A stretch of 32,662 nucleotides of DNA from F23-B02 sp963625655 (GTDB lineage Bacteria > Bacillota > Clostridia > Oscillospirales > Oscillospiraceae), in assembly GCA_963625655.1 (NCBI GenBank), contig CAVFTS010000021.1, positions 1 through 32,662 of the forward strand, given 5' to 3'. A program made the position numbers and the translations under genes. How positions within the stretch are numbered: position 1 is the first letter of the stretch; the number at the start of each line of letters is the position of its first letter. Shown here piece by piece: positions 9,049-16,120 of this stretch. The notes beneath the pieces were generated by a model, which was not told the DNA's origin, did no database searches, and was given only the letters and a program-made list of their open reading frames with translations.

Positions 9049-10228
9049 CCCGTGCCTCCTTTGCAAACTCGCCGTAGAAGCTGCGGCGGCGCTCGGTGAG
9101 CTTTTCCTTGTCGAAATCCTTTGCACGCTCAAAGTTTGCCTTTGCCATTTCGCAAAGACGGTCGGGCGTGAGGTCGGAGAGCATTTTCGCTATTGCCCGA
9201 ACATCGCCCCGACCGAAAATTTCGGACTTACCGACAAGCTCCGGCATGCCTCCCGTTTTGGAGACCAGACAGGGCAGACCCCGGCTCATCGCCTCGACGA
9301 CCGCCCTCGGCAGACCCTCCTGTAGGCTCGGCTGTATGTAAACGTCCAGCCCGTCGAGCCACGCAAACATTTTGTCGTGCGGCAGGCTGCCCTCAAAAAC
9401 CACCTGCTCGGAAACGCCGAGCCTTTCCGCAAGCTCACGCAATGCGGTGTTGTCGCCGCCGCCGGCGAGGTGATACTCAAAGCGGGTGTCGCCCTGCTCC
9501 TTGAGCATATGCAGAGCCTCGATCACAAAGCGCTGTCCCTTAAACGCAACGTTCACCGCAGCGCCGGTGCCGAGCTTTATCTTTTCGCCCATGCCCGATA
9601 TTTTGTCGAGCCTGCGGCGCAGCACCTCGTCGTCTGCGGGGATAAGCTCGACGTCGGATATTGCGGCGCTCCTGCCCTCGGTGGGGTATCTGCGCTGCAA
9701 AAACTCCTCCGTGACGTACACGGAAAAGGGCGCATGCCTCATCGTGCGGCGCATCCGAAGGTAGCTGAACGGAGCAAGAAGCTTGCCGAACAGACTGTGA
9801 TTCCACAGGCTGTCCCACGGGCAGCCGACCGCCTCGACCAGAAACGGCTTTCCGATCCTGCGGCAGTATTTTGCCGCTATTGCGCCGCTGTAGGACGACA
9901 TTCGTATGACGACCGCACGGTCGGGTGTAATGTTTTCCTCAACGGTCTTTTTTATCTGCCGCCGAAGCTTCGGACTCAAAAACGAGCGTATGCCCGAAAG
10001 CGTATTCGGAATAAAAACGACGCTTATGCGCTCCGAGCTTATGCGGTTCATCCTGCCGAGCGCCTCGGTGTCGTCGGGGCGAATATCCGCCCTGCGCATG
10101 ATGAGGGTCAGCCTGTCGAAATGCTCAAGGTAGCGGTCAAAGACCTCCTGCGAAAAGGCGGAGCCGGTATAGTAGTTGCCGTCCGCATCCTGAGCTACCT
10201 TATCTTCGTATACAAACAAAAGCTCCAT
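9035..10228 (-). CDS. GT4-family glycosyltransferase
   Basis: 397 residues, ATG behind GGGGGAA. GT-B fold with a C-terminal GT1/GT4-type donor domain: VAFKGQRFVIEALHML, YHLAGGGDN, and E-x7-E in LQEGLPRAVVEAMSRG. The N-terminal domain is divergent and begins LLFVYEDKVAQDADGNYYTG, a form I have seen described for exopolysaccharide transferases. It follows the PglA-like gene by 12 bp and overlaps the next transferase by 14 bp, whose ribosome binding site lies inside this gene's last codons. It should add one residue of the repeat unit; the donor is unknown. Confidence 0.88.
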   Translation of the reverse strand: MELLFVYEDKVAQDADGNYYTGSAFSQEVFDRYLEHFDRLTLIMRRADIRPDDTEALGRMNRISSERISVVFIPNTLSGIRSFLSPKLRRQIKKTVEENITPDRAVVIRMSSYSGAIAAKYCRRIGKPFLVEAVGCPWDSLWNHSLFGKLLAPFSYLRMRRTMRHAPFSVYVTEEFLQRRYPTEGRSAAISDVELIPADDEVLRRRLDKISGMGEKIKLGTGAAVNVAFKGQRFVIEALHMLKEQGDTRFEYHLAGGGDNTALRELAERLGVSEQVVFEGSLPHDKMFAWLDGLDVYIQPSLQEGLPRAVVEAMSRGLPCLVSKTGGMPELVGKSEIFGRGDVRAIAKMLSDLTPDRLCEMAKANFERAKDFDKEKLTERRRSFYGEFAKEARDVGA

Positions 10229-10240
10229 AAGTTCCCCCGA

Positions 10241-11356
10241 TCAGCGGTTTATGTACTCAACGGTGCGTGCAACGACCGCTTTTTTGTCAAACAGCGCTTC
10301 CATGCGGCGGCGTCCCGCAAGACCCATGTCCCGGCGCTCCTCCGGCGTAAGCTGCGCAAAGCGACGCAGGGAGATAAGCAGCGCCTCGGCGTTTCTGCTT
10401 TCGCAGAGGTAGCCGCTTACGCCGTCCTCGACCGCCTCCATGCAGCCGGGGATCGCACTTGTTATAAGCGGCCTGCCGGAGGACGCCGCCTCCAGCAGCA
10501 CGTTTGACATACCCTCGTGGTACGAGGGCAGCACCACGCAGCCGGACATTGCGTAAAACGTTCTCATGTCCGACTGATAGCCGTGGTATTTGACGATGCC
10601 GGACTGCTCCAGCTCGTCCATGAGAGGTTTATAGCTCTCCTCAAAGGAGCCGACGAAGTGGAACTCCACCCCGTCGCCGTACTCCTGCTTCATCTGCTTT
10701 GCGGCGTAAAACAGCTCGTCGACGCCCTTCTCGTGCATGACACGCCCCACGAACAGAAAGCGCAGCGGCGCATCCTGCGGATAGGCTGCGCAAGGGAAGT
10801 CGTCCAAGTTAACGCCGGCACCGTGCAGCACCACGTCCCGACCCTGAGGCACGACGCCTGTGGCGACGAGATCGTCCCGATTTCCGGCGTTTTCAAAGAA
10901 CACGGTCTTTGCGCCGGCGAGAGCGGGTCTGTAGAGCGCCAGCACGAATTTTCGGAGCAGACCGCCGTTTTCGAGGGCGCTGCCGAGACCCGTGATGTTC
11001 ACGGCATACGGAACGTGCGCCATGCGGCAGGCAAGCCCACCGTAGACGTTCGGCTTTACGGTGTAGGTCAAAACGAGGTCGGGCTTTACCGTGCGCAGCA
11101 TTTTCCGATAGCGGCGGAAAAGCTTTGCGTCACGCACGGGGTTCATCCCCCGACGATCGACGGGCGTGTCGATAAAGCGGCAGCCGATCTGCACAAGCTC
11201 CGGAACAAAGCCGCCGTCCGGCAGTGAAATGTACACCTCGTTGCCTGCGCTCAAAAGCTCCGCAAGCAGGTCCTTGCGGAAGCGATACAGTCCGACGTCG
11301 TTGTTGGCAAGTATAAGGATACGTTTATTTGATTTTTCTTGCAGGAACTCCGACAT
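10241..11356 (-). CDS. GT4 glycosyltransferase, PglA/WbnH-like
   Basis: 371 residues, ATG at 11356 with AAGGAGAG 8 nt upstream. The combination KRILILANNDVGLYRFRKDL, TYTVKPNVYGG, NITGLGSALENGG and SYHEGMSNVLLEAASSG is typical of the subgroup that includes Campylobacter PglA and related alpha-1,3 transferases, which add the second sugar onto a lipid-linked first sugar. The start lies 32 bp inside the acetyltransferase gene, so the two should be translationally coupled. Together with the phosphoglycosyl transferase and the acetyltransferase upstream it forms a PglC-PglD-PglA-like core. Whether the second sugar is GalNAc, Gal or something else is not decidable here. Confidence 0.88.
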   Translation of the reverse strand: MSEFLQEKSNKRILILANNDVGLYRFRKDLLAELLSAGNEVYISLPDGGFVPELVQIGCRFIDTPVDRRGMNPVRDAKLFRRYRKMLRTVKPDLVLTYTVKPNVYGGLACRMAHVPYAVNITGLGSALENGGLLRKFVLALYRPALAGAKTVFFENAGNRDDLVATGVVPQGRDVVLHGAGVNLDDFPCAAYPQDAPLRFLFVGRVMHEKGVDELFYAAKQMKQEYGDGVEFHFVGSFEESYKPLMDELEQSGIVKYHGYQSDMRTFYAMSGCVVLPSYHEGMSNVLLEAASSGRPLITSAIPGCMEAVEDGVSGYLCESRNAEALLISLRRFAQLTPEERRDMGLAGRRRMEALFDKKAVVARTVEYINR

Positions 11357-11939
11357 ATGTTCCGCTCTCCTTAATGTCCCGAATGACGACGGTACCTGCG
11401 CCGATGACGCAGCGGTCGCAGACGGATATGTTGTTGCTGACGGTCGCTCCGATGCCGACCCAAGTATGACGCCCTATCGACACCGTTCCGCCGAGCTTTG
11501 CGCCGACGGAAATGTGGGCAAAATCACCGATGCGGTTATCGTGTTCCACGACCGCCGAGGTGTTTAAAATGCAATGCTCGCCGATGCTGGCGGAAGGATT
11601 TACGACGGCATTTGCCATAACGACGCTGCCGACGCCTATCCGTGTATCAAGCTCGGAGACGACCGCAGAAGGATGTATCGCCGTGTACCAGCGCACGCCG
11701 CAGAGCCGCTGCGCAAGCGCTTCACGAACCGAGGAGCTGCCGATCCCGATCACGAAAAAGGCGCCCGGGTATTTTGAATAGTCCGAGACCTTGCCAAGCA
11801 GCGGAATGCCCGCAATTTCGGGCGGGAGTGTCTCGCCGTCGTCCAAAAAGCCGAGCAGCATATCGCCGCTTCTGCGAACGATGTCCGCAATGACCTTTCC
11901 GTGACCTCCGGCGCCTATGATGATGACCTCTTTATTCAT
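11325..11939 (-). CDS. NeuD/PglD-type sugar O/N-acetyltransferase
   Basis: 204 residues. The N-terminal domain has the nucleotide-sugar binding loop GAGGHGKV (9-16), and the C-terminal half is a left-handed beta helix built of hexapeptide repeats (IGVGSVV, IGEHCIL, IGDFAHI, IGRHTWV and others). The catalytic His133 lies in VVEHDN, and the end VGVPARKIK closes the acetyl-CoA site. Relatives acetylate UDP-4-amino sugars (PglD) or sialic acid (NeuD). No PglE aminotransferase, PglF dehydratase or sialic-acid synthase lies in the window, so the substrate remains open. It overlaps the phosphoglycosyl transferase gene by 8 bp and the next transferase by 32 bp. Confidence 0.9.
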   Translation of the reverse strand: MNKEVIIIGAGGHGKVIADIVRRSGDMLLGFLDDGETLPPEIAGIPLLGKVSDYSKYPGAFFVIGIGSSSVREALAQRLCGVRWYTAIHPSAVVSELDTRIGVGSVVMANAVVNPSASIGEHCILNTSAVVEHDNRIGDFAHISVGAKLGGTVSIGRHTWVGIGATVSNNISVCDRCVIGAGTVVIRDIKESGTYVGVPARKIK

Positions 11940-12570
11940 GCGTCACAGCCTCCGTTCCCGTGAATACCTCCATTGTCGCAGAGCCTTCGGCGCTGATACC
12001 CTCTCTGGCAAAAACGCAGTGAACGGTCATAAATATGATCTTCAAGTCGAGCGCAAAGCTCAGGTGGTCCACATAGTCCGTGTCGTATGCAAAGCGTTCC
12101 TCCCACGAGGTGAGATTGCGTCCGTGTACCTGCGCCCAGCCGGTGAGACCGGGGCGCACCTCGTGACGGCGGCGCTGCTCGTCGTTATACAGCGGGAGAT
12201 ATTTCACCAGCAGCGGGCGGGGGCCTATAATGCTCATGTTGCCGATGAGGATATCCCACAGCTCCGGCAGCTCGTCGAGACTCGTCGAGCGCAGAAAGCG
12301 GCCGAAGCGGGTGAGGCGCATTTCGTCTGGCAGCAGTTCGCCCTTATCGTCCGTCTCGTCAGTCATGCTGCGGAACTTATGGAGCATAAAGACCTTCTCG
12401 TCCCTGCCGGGGCGGGGCTGCTTAAAGATCACCGGGCTGCCGAGCTTTATGCGCACCAGCACGGCGACAACGGCAAACAGCCAGCAAAACAGGATAATAG
12501 CCGCCAAAGAGCAAAGAATGTCGAGCGCTCGCTTTATGTATTTTTCGTAAAAGCTTTCTTTTCTCTCCAT
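11932..12570 (-). CDS. undecaprenyl-phosphate phosphoglycosyl transferase (PglC-like)
   Basis: 212 residues, the size of a small monotopic phosphoglycosyl transferase. One N-terminal hydrophobic re-entrant helix (about 18-40) is followed by the catalytic domain with KFRSMTDE (65-72), the Asp99-Glu100 catalytic pair in SLDELPELWDILIGNMS, and the GPRPLL motif, then PGLTGWAQV. It moves a sugar-1-phosphate from a UDP-sugar to undecaprenyl phosphate, starting the lipid-linked glycan. It is the first gene of the operon behind the promoter at 12602-12630. The C-terminus extends about 25 residues beyond the usual core (EGISAEGSATMEVFTGTEA). Confidence 0.93.
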   Translation of the reverse strand: MERKESFYEKYIKRALDILCSLAAIILFCWLFAVVAVLVRIKLGSPVIFKQPRPGRDEKVFMLHKFRSMTDETDDKGELLPDEMRLTRFGRFLRSTSLDELPELWDILIGNMSIIGPRPLLVKYLPLYNDEQRRRHEVRPGLTGWAQVHGRNLTSWEERFAYDTDYVDHLSFALDLKIIFMTVHCVFAREGISAEGSATMEVFTGTEAVTHE

Positions 12571-12601
12571 AATGCACCTTTTTAATACAATAAATCATTT
12601 T

Positions 12602-12630
12602 ATTATAATACGGTACACGGCATTAGTCAA
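12602..12630 (-). promoter_or_regulatory. sigma-A promoter of the seven-gene glycan operon
   Basis: Minus strand TTGACT (12625-12630), a 17-bp spacer and TATAAT (12602-12607), 32 nt upstream of the phosphoglycosyl transferase start. I see no other comparable promoter inside the operon. Confidence 0.8.
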
Positions 12631-12659
12631 ACAAACAATACGGTTTTTGCGGAAGAAAA

Positions 12660-12697
12660 CGGAAAAGAGTGCTTCCCCAAGGAAGCACTCTTTTCCG
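12660..12697 (-). terminator. intrinsic terminator of the small ferredoxin gene
   Basis: A 17-bp perfect stem (CGGAAAAGAGTGCTTCC and complement, loop CCAA). On the minus strand it is followed by G/T-containing sequence, not a clean U-run, but its position 40 nt past the ferredoxin stop and before the glycan promoter supports the call. Confidence 0.7.
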
Positions 12698-12736
12698 AAA
12701 CAGCGGGCTTTCGCCGCACTCTTTATTCGTCAAGAA

Positions 12737-12913
12737 TTACTCTTCGTCGTTCTTGATGGTCTTAACGGGGCAGTTCTCTGCGCAGGTGCCGCAGGAAACG
12801 CACTTTTCGGGGTCGATCTCGAACTTGCCGTCTCCCTCAAAAATAGCCTCGGCAGGGCAGTTTTCCTTGCAGGTACCGCAGGAAACGCAATCATTACCGA
12901 TAACAAATGCCAT
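12737..12913 (-). CDS. 2[4Fe-4S] ferredoxin
   Basis: 58 residues, read directly from the minus strand: ATG behind GGGAGG, stop TAA at 12737. Two classical CxxCxxCxxxCP motifs (CVSCGTCKENCP and CVSCGTCAENCP) about 29 residues apart give a clostridial-type soluble electron carrier of low potential. It is acidic at the C-terminus (KNDEE), as usual for the family. It has its own promoter (12970-12997) and terminator, so it is expressed separately from the aldehyde oxidoreductase genes upstream. It may be the general electron partner for that enzyme, which is an inference from position. Confidence 0.95.
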   Translation of the reverse strand: MAFVIGNDCVSCGTCKENCPAEAIFEGDGKFEIDPEKCVSCGTCAENCPVKTIKNDEE

Positions 12914-12969
12914 GGTGTAACCTCCCTATAATGTACTGAAAATATGTATTAAACATATCTGACAGAAGC

Positions 12970-12997
12970 ATTGTAACACATCTTTTGAAAATTTCAA
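12970..12997 (-). promoter_or_regulatory. sigma-A promoter of the small ferredoxin
   Basis: Minus strand TTGAAA (12992-12997), 16-bp spacer, TACAAT (12970-12975), followed by a leader of about 50 nt before the ATG. Confidence 0.65.
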
Positions 12998-13055
12998 ATC
13001 CAAGTTTTTGTGTAGGGATTAAACAACAAAAACCGACGGCAAATGGCGTAAGCAG

Positions 13056-13088
13056 TTATCCCCCGCAGGCAGCGCCTGCGGGGGATAA
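13056..13088. repeat. 15-bp perfect inverted repeat downstream of the polyferredoxin gene
   Basis: TTATCCCCCGCAGGC, loop AGC, then the exact complement. It lies about 65 nt past the polyferredoxin stop. Neither flank has an immediate T-run, so it is not a standard intrinsic terminator; it may protect the 3' end of the operon transcript or act as a weak terminator. Confidence 0.6.
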
Positions 13089-13154
13089 TCTGTGTTTTCT
13101 TATTCGGACTCCGCTTTGTTGTCGATTTTTAAGTCGGTGATACTTCTAAACAGC

Positions 13155-13565
13155 TTACTTCATGGAAATCGCACCGACGGGGCAGCGGCGCTCGCACATT
13201 CCGCAGGCGTTGCAGTCGTCGGGTCTTGCCAAAACGGAAGAGTGGTGGATATCGCCGGGCTGCTCCGGGGGAGTGAGCTCCAGAGCATAGGCGGGGCAGT
13301 CCTCAACGCAGAGCGAGCAGCCGTTGCAGAGCTTTGCGTCAATGACGGGCTTCTTCCAATTTTCCTTGGGGGTGTACTTGGTGGGTCTGTCGAACTGGTC
13401 ACGGATACTCTCGTATTCGCAGACGTTGCAGCAGGCGCCGCAGTCGATGCAGCGGTTGGGGTCGATCTCGTGCATCTCCTTCATATCGCCGGTGATCGCT
13501 CTTACGGGACAGATCTCTGCGCAGTCGTCGCAGCCCTTGCATTTATCGGTTATTTTATGTGACAT
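13155..13565 (-). CDS. four-cluster polyferredoxin, partner of aldehyde ferredoxin oxidoreductase
   Basis: 136 residues with four cysteine motifs for [4Fe-4S] clusters in order: CKGCDDCAEICP, CIDCGACCNVCE (Glu or a later residue in place of Pro), CNGCSLCVEDCP and CNACGMCERRCP. Such a protein should pass electrons from the tungsten enzyme to soluble ferredoxin or another acceptor, as AorA-type small subunits do. ATG behind CAGGAGG. It starts 40 bp after the oxidoreductase stop with no terminator between, so it is the second gene of that operon. No membrane segment is present. Confidence 0.92.
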   Translation of the reverse strand: MSHKITDKCKGCDDCAEICPVRAITGDMKEMHEIDPNRCIDCGACCNVCEYESIRDQFDRPTKYTPKENWKKPVIDAKLCNGCSLCVEDCPAYALELTPPEQPGDIHHSSVLARPDDCNACGMCERRCPVGAISMK

Positions 13566-13605
13566 TTCTTGACCTCCTGCATTATGGCAATCTTAACGCA
13601 AGGCG

Positions 13606-15489
13606 TTACGACGCACCTTTTTTGATTTTAAGCTTTGCCAAAGCCGCCTGTGTGGGGACACCGTTTTTGTCCCAGCCTCTTGCGGAGTAGTATTCCTTCT
13701 TCAGCTTTCCGATGACGGAGGCGTCCTCGCCCTCGACTGCCTGCTCCTTCTCGGCGACGCCGAAAAGCGCATCGAGGGAGCGCTCAAGCGTGCAGCCTCT
13801 CATGCCGCTGCGTATGTACTTGCCGGGAGTCATGCTCATGCCGACGGTGTACTTCATCGCACGGTCGTGATGGAAGGCGGCAACGGGGAAGAACGCAAGC
13901 TCCGGAACCTTGTTCAGTATCCCGATGATCGGCGCAAACCGGGAGAGCAGCTTGCCGAACGCCTCGGCGGACTTGCCGCCGTCGGTAAAGATCGCACCGG
14001 GCAAAGCGGCATAGCCGGTAAAGACGCACTGACCGCTGGCGCAGATCGTCTCAAAAATGCTCTGCATCAGCACGGTGAGGTTTGCCTGAAGCTTGGGGGA
14101 GAACGCCGAGGCGTTTATCCCGAGGCTTTCGAGGAAGGCCATGCAGCCGCCGAGGTTTCCGGCGGAGTAGCTCAGCTCACGGCTTATTGCGGTGCAGGGC
14201 TCGTATGCCGCAAGCGCAGAAGCGTCGTTGTAGCAGTTGCCGCCGTACTTCTTGCTCAGAGCCTCACAGCCTTCCGCAAGCTCGGCGCCGTGGTCTCTGC
14301 GGAAGGCGATGTCCTCCCACAGCTCGGAAACGCCGTCATCCTCGGAGGAAAGATCGGTTTTCGAAACGCCGTTTTCGTCCGTGTCCGTCTCGTGGTGACG
14401 GTGAAGCCGGCGCACGGCTCGGTTTTTCAAAAGACCATTTTCGTGTGCGTCTATCGCCCATGCGAGGGTCTCGGCGGCAAAGACCGCATCCAGACCCAGC
14501 TCGTCAAGCTCACGGTTCCATTTGAGAATGGTGTCATCAGAGCCGCTCAGACGGGAGAGCGCCTTGTATTCGGGATTTCTCACGATGCCGCCGGACACGG
14601 GAACGGCACGCTCGCACTTCACGGGGCAGCCGATGCAGCCGACGTTCGTTACGCCGCCTTCGCCGACGGCGCAGCCTTCGGACTCTCCGGAGCCGAGAAG
14701 CTTCTTGTCCCGCATTCCGCCGACGATCGCCGGGGAACCCAGCTTGGGCAGAATGTCGCCCGTGAGCGGATGCTCTCTGAGGTGGCTTATCCACTTGCGG
14801 TTCCACGCAAGATCCTTTTTGGGATTTGCGACGGTAAAGGCGTGGTTGCCCGCAGCGGCGATCGCCTTGAGGTTCTTTGCGCCGAACACGGCGCCGAGAC
14901 CGTCGGAGTAGCCTATGCGCTCCTGACCGAAAATGCCGGAGTGAGGCACGAGGTTTTCGCCCGCAGGTCCGATGACCATGATGCCGCACTTGACACGGCA
15001 GCCGTAGTCACGGTCGAGAATGTCCTGAACGCTCTGCTGAGCGTCGGAAATGCGCTGACCCCAGATCTCCTGAGCGTCGGCATCGTGCAGCACGAAGCCG
15101 TCGTTGTAGATCTCAAGCCAAGAGTGACCGGAGCATTTTCCGGTAAGCACGAGGGCGTCGAAGCCGGCTCTCTTGAGGTGATAGCCGAAGTTGCCGCCGC
15201 AGCTCTCAGAGGCGATAAGCCCCGTGACGGGAGAGATCGTGCTTATGTCGAATCTGCATGCACTGGGTACGCCGCTGCCGGTGAGGGGTCCCGTTGAGAT
15301 AACGACGATGTTATCGGACGAGAGCGCCTCCTCCTTGCCGGTGAGGTTGTCAAGCAGAATTTTTGCGGCCATGACCTTGCCGCCGATGTACAGTTCCCTG
15401 TCTTTGTCGCTCCACGGATAGTCTTCAAATTTGCCGGTGCTGAGGTCAAACTTTGCGACTCTGCCCATGTAGCCTGAGTACTTACTCAT
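13606..15489 (-). CDS. aldehyde ferredoxin oxidoreductase (tungsten/molybdenum pterin enzyme)
   Basis: 627 residues, the standard AOR length. It oxidises aldehydes to acids (or runs in reverse) with ferredoxin as electron partner, in the cytoplasm. The N-terminal pterin-binding domain shows GPLTGSGVPSACR (67-79) and GYSDGLGAVFGAKNLKA (193-209). The [4Fe-4S] ligands are Cys285, Cys288 and Cys292 in CIGCPVKC, with Cys488 in SGQCVF as the fourth. The second pterin motif is DELGLD (329-334). An odd stretch rich in His, Asp and Glu follows at about 360-390. ATG behind AAAGGA. It heads an operon with the polyferredoxin; a palindromic site lies in its 5' leader region. The aldehyde substrate is not evident. 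Confidence 0.95.
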   Translation of the reverse strand: MSKYSGYMGRVAKFDLSTGKFEDYPWSDKDRELYIGGKVMAAKILLDNLTGKEEALSSDNIVVISTGPLTGSGVPSACRFDISTISPVTGLIASESCGGNFGYHLKRAGFDALVLTGKCSGHSWLEIYNDGFVLHDADAQEIWGQRISDAQQSVQDILDRDYGCRVKCGIMVIGPAGENLVPHSGIFGQERIGYSDGLGAVFGAKNLKAIAAAGNHAFTVANPKKDLAWNRKWISHLREHPLTGDILPKLGSPAIVGGMRDKKLLGSGESEGCAVGEGGVTNVGCIGCPVKCERAVPVSGGIVRNPEYKALSRLSGSDDTILKWNRELDELGLDAVFAAETLAWAIDAHENGLLKNRAVRRLHRHHETDTDENGVSKTDLSSEDDGVSELWEDIAFRRDHGAELAEGCEALSKKYGGNCYNDASALAAYEPCTAISRELSYSAGNLGGCMAFLESLGINASAFSPKLQANLTVLMQSIFETICASGQCVFTGYAALPGAIFTDGGKSAEAFGKLLSRFAPIIGILNKVPELAFFPVAAFHHDRAMKYTVGMSMTPGKYIRSGMRGCTLERSLDALFGVAEKEQAVEGEDASVIGKLKKEYYSARGWDKNGVPTQAALAKLKIKKGAS

Positions 15490-15549
15490 TGGACCATTCC
15501 TTTCTCCCTGTTGCCCGCTTTTGAAGGGTGCAAAATAAATATGATTTTT

Positions 15550-15566
15550 TCGGACACAGTGTCCGA
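15550..15566. promoter_or_regulatory. palindromic operator candidate upstream of the aldehyde oxidoreductase
   Basis: TCGGACAC-A-GTGTCCGA: perfect 8-bp half-sites around one central base, 61 nt upstream of the ATG. It starts just downstream of a possible -10 (TATATT on the minus strand, 15570-15575), so a bound repressor would block initiation. The shape suits a TetR-type dimer; the regulator is not identified. Confidence 0.6.
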
Positions 15567-15569
15567 AGC

Positions 15570-15626
15570 AATATACACTGTACGATTTCCCTGTTTAAGA
15601 ATAACACAGTTTGTCTGTATTTACAA
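15570..15626 (-). promoter_or_regulatory. promoter region of the aldehyde oxidoreductase operon
   Basis: Two sigma-A-like candidates on the minus strand: TTGTAA (15621-15626), 17 bp, TATTCT (15598-15603); and TTAAAC (15593-15598), 17 bp, TATATT (15570-15575). The second places the palindrome at 15550-15566 over the transcription start. Confidence 0.5.
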
Positions 15627-15717
15627 CAAGTTTGTTAAATAATTCATTTGTCAGATTTTTCGTTTTGTATAGAAAAAGTCACTGTTTTTCGGCATTTTTT
15701 GAATTTTGTCAAAAGAG

Positions 15718-15746
15718 TTGACAAGGCGCAGCGTGAGACTTGTAAT
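15718..15746 (+). promoter_or_regulatory. sigma-A promoter of the truncated TetR gene
   Basis: Consensus TTGACA (15718-15723), 17-bp spacer, TGTAAT (15741-15746). Expected start near 15753, inside the operator repeats. Confidence 0.75.
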
Positions 15747-15778
15747 GAGCAACACAGATTGCGCAACATATGTTGCTC
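15747..15778. promoter_or_regulatory. operator of the truncated TetR gene
   Basis: GCAACATATGTTGC at 15763-15776 is a perfect 14-bp palindrome; with flanks the half-sites are GCGCAACA and TGTTGCTC. A third half-site GAGCAACA lies at 15747-15754. The cluster covers the predicted transcription start, as expected of an autoregulated repressor. Confidence 0.65.
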
Positions 15779-15793
15779 AAAAGGAGTGAGACC

Positions 15794-15931
15794 GTGCCGC
15801 CGAAATTCAGGTTTACAGAGGACGAGATAGTATCCGAGGGGCCGGAGCTTGTGCGCACACGGGGCGCAAAGGCGCTGACGGCGAGAGCACTTGCCGAGCG
15901 TCTGGGCTGCTCGATACGCCGGACGATCTGA
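15794..15931 (+). pseudogene. truncated TetR/AcrR-family regulator (N-terminal helix-turn-helix only)
   Basis: GTG at 15794 behind AAGGAGTGAG, then 45 residues that end at TGA 15929. The sequence starts MPPKFRFTEDEIVSEG, continues with ELVRTRGAKALTARALAERL and stops shortly after GCS. This matches the first half of the DNA-binding domain of clostridial TetR repressors (helix 1, helix 2 and part of helix 3). An intact member has about 190 residues, so the recognition helix end and the whole ligand/dimer domain are missing; a terminator follows 50 nt later. It is a broken gene, but its promoter, operator and ribosome binding site look intact, so loss seems recent. A functional short peptide is possible but unlikely. 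Confidence 0.75.
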
Positions 15932-15981
15932 GCGCCTTCACACCCCCCGTCGTCCACACCCCCGCAGAGCTTGGAAATATG

Positions 15982-16014
15982 ATAAAAAAGCGGCAGAAGC
16001 TGCCGCTTTTTTAT
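15982..16014 (+). terminator. intrinsic terminator after the TetR remnant
   Basis: A 15-bp perfect stem (ATAAAAAAGCGGCAG and complement, loop AAG) with a run of six T in its 3' arm; the symmetric A/T arms make it potentially bidirectional. Confidence 0.85.
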
Positions 16015-16023
16015 ATGCAAATA

Positions 16024-16052
16024 TTGAAAAAGTGTCGAAAACATGGTACAGT
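16024..16052 (+). promoter_or_regulatory. sigma-A promoter of the membrane-protein cluster
   Basis: TTGAAA (16024-16029), 17-bp spacer, TACAGT (16047-16052). The leader to the ATG at 16121 is about 60 nt. Confidence 0.6.
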
Positions 16053-16120
16053 AAATTTTGTAAGCCCAAATAAGAGAAGCATCGCTTTGGACAAATATAA
16101 GGATTTGAGGAGAGAAAAAG

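Noticed and set aside
9377..10507. 376-codon plus-strand frame across two glycosyltransferase genes
   Set aside because: It crosses two real minus-strand genes that carry GT4 motifs; no promoter or ribosome binding site.
13867..15297. 476-codon plus-strand open frame opposite the aldehyde oxidoreductase
   Set aside because: Shadow of a GC-rich gene: the minus-strand frame has full family motifs, and the plus frame has none and no ribosome binding site.
15929..16010. Frameshifted remainder of the TetR gene
   Set aside because: The next frame (DTPDDLSAFTPPVVHT and onward) is short, does not look like a TetR ligand domain, and runs into the terminator.
15891..16073. 60-codon frame after the TetR stub
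   Set aside because: It crosses the terminator hairpin at 15982-16014 and has no similarity to a TetR C-terminal domain that I can recognise.
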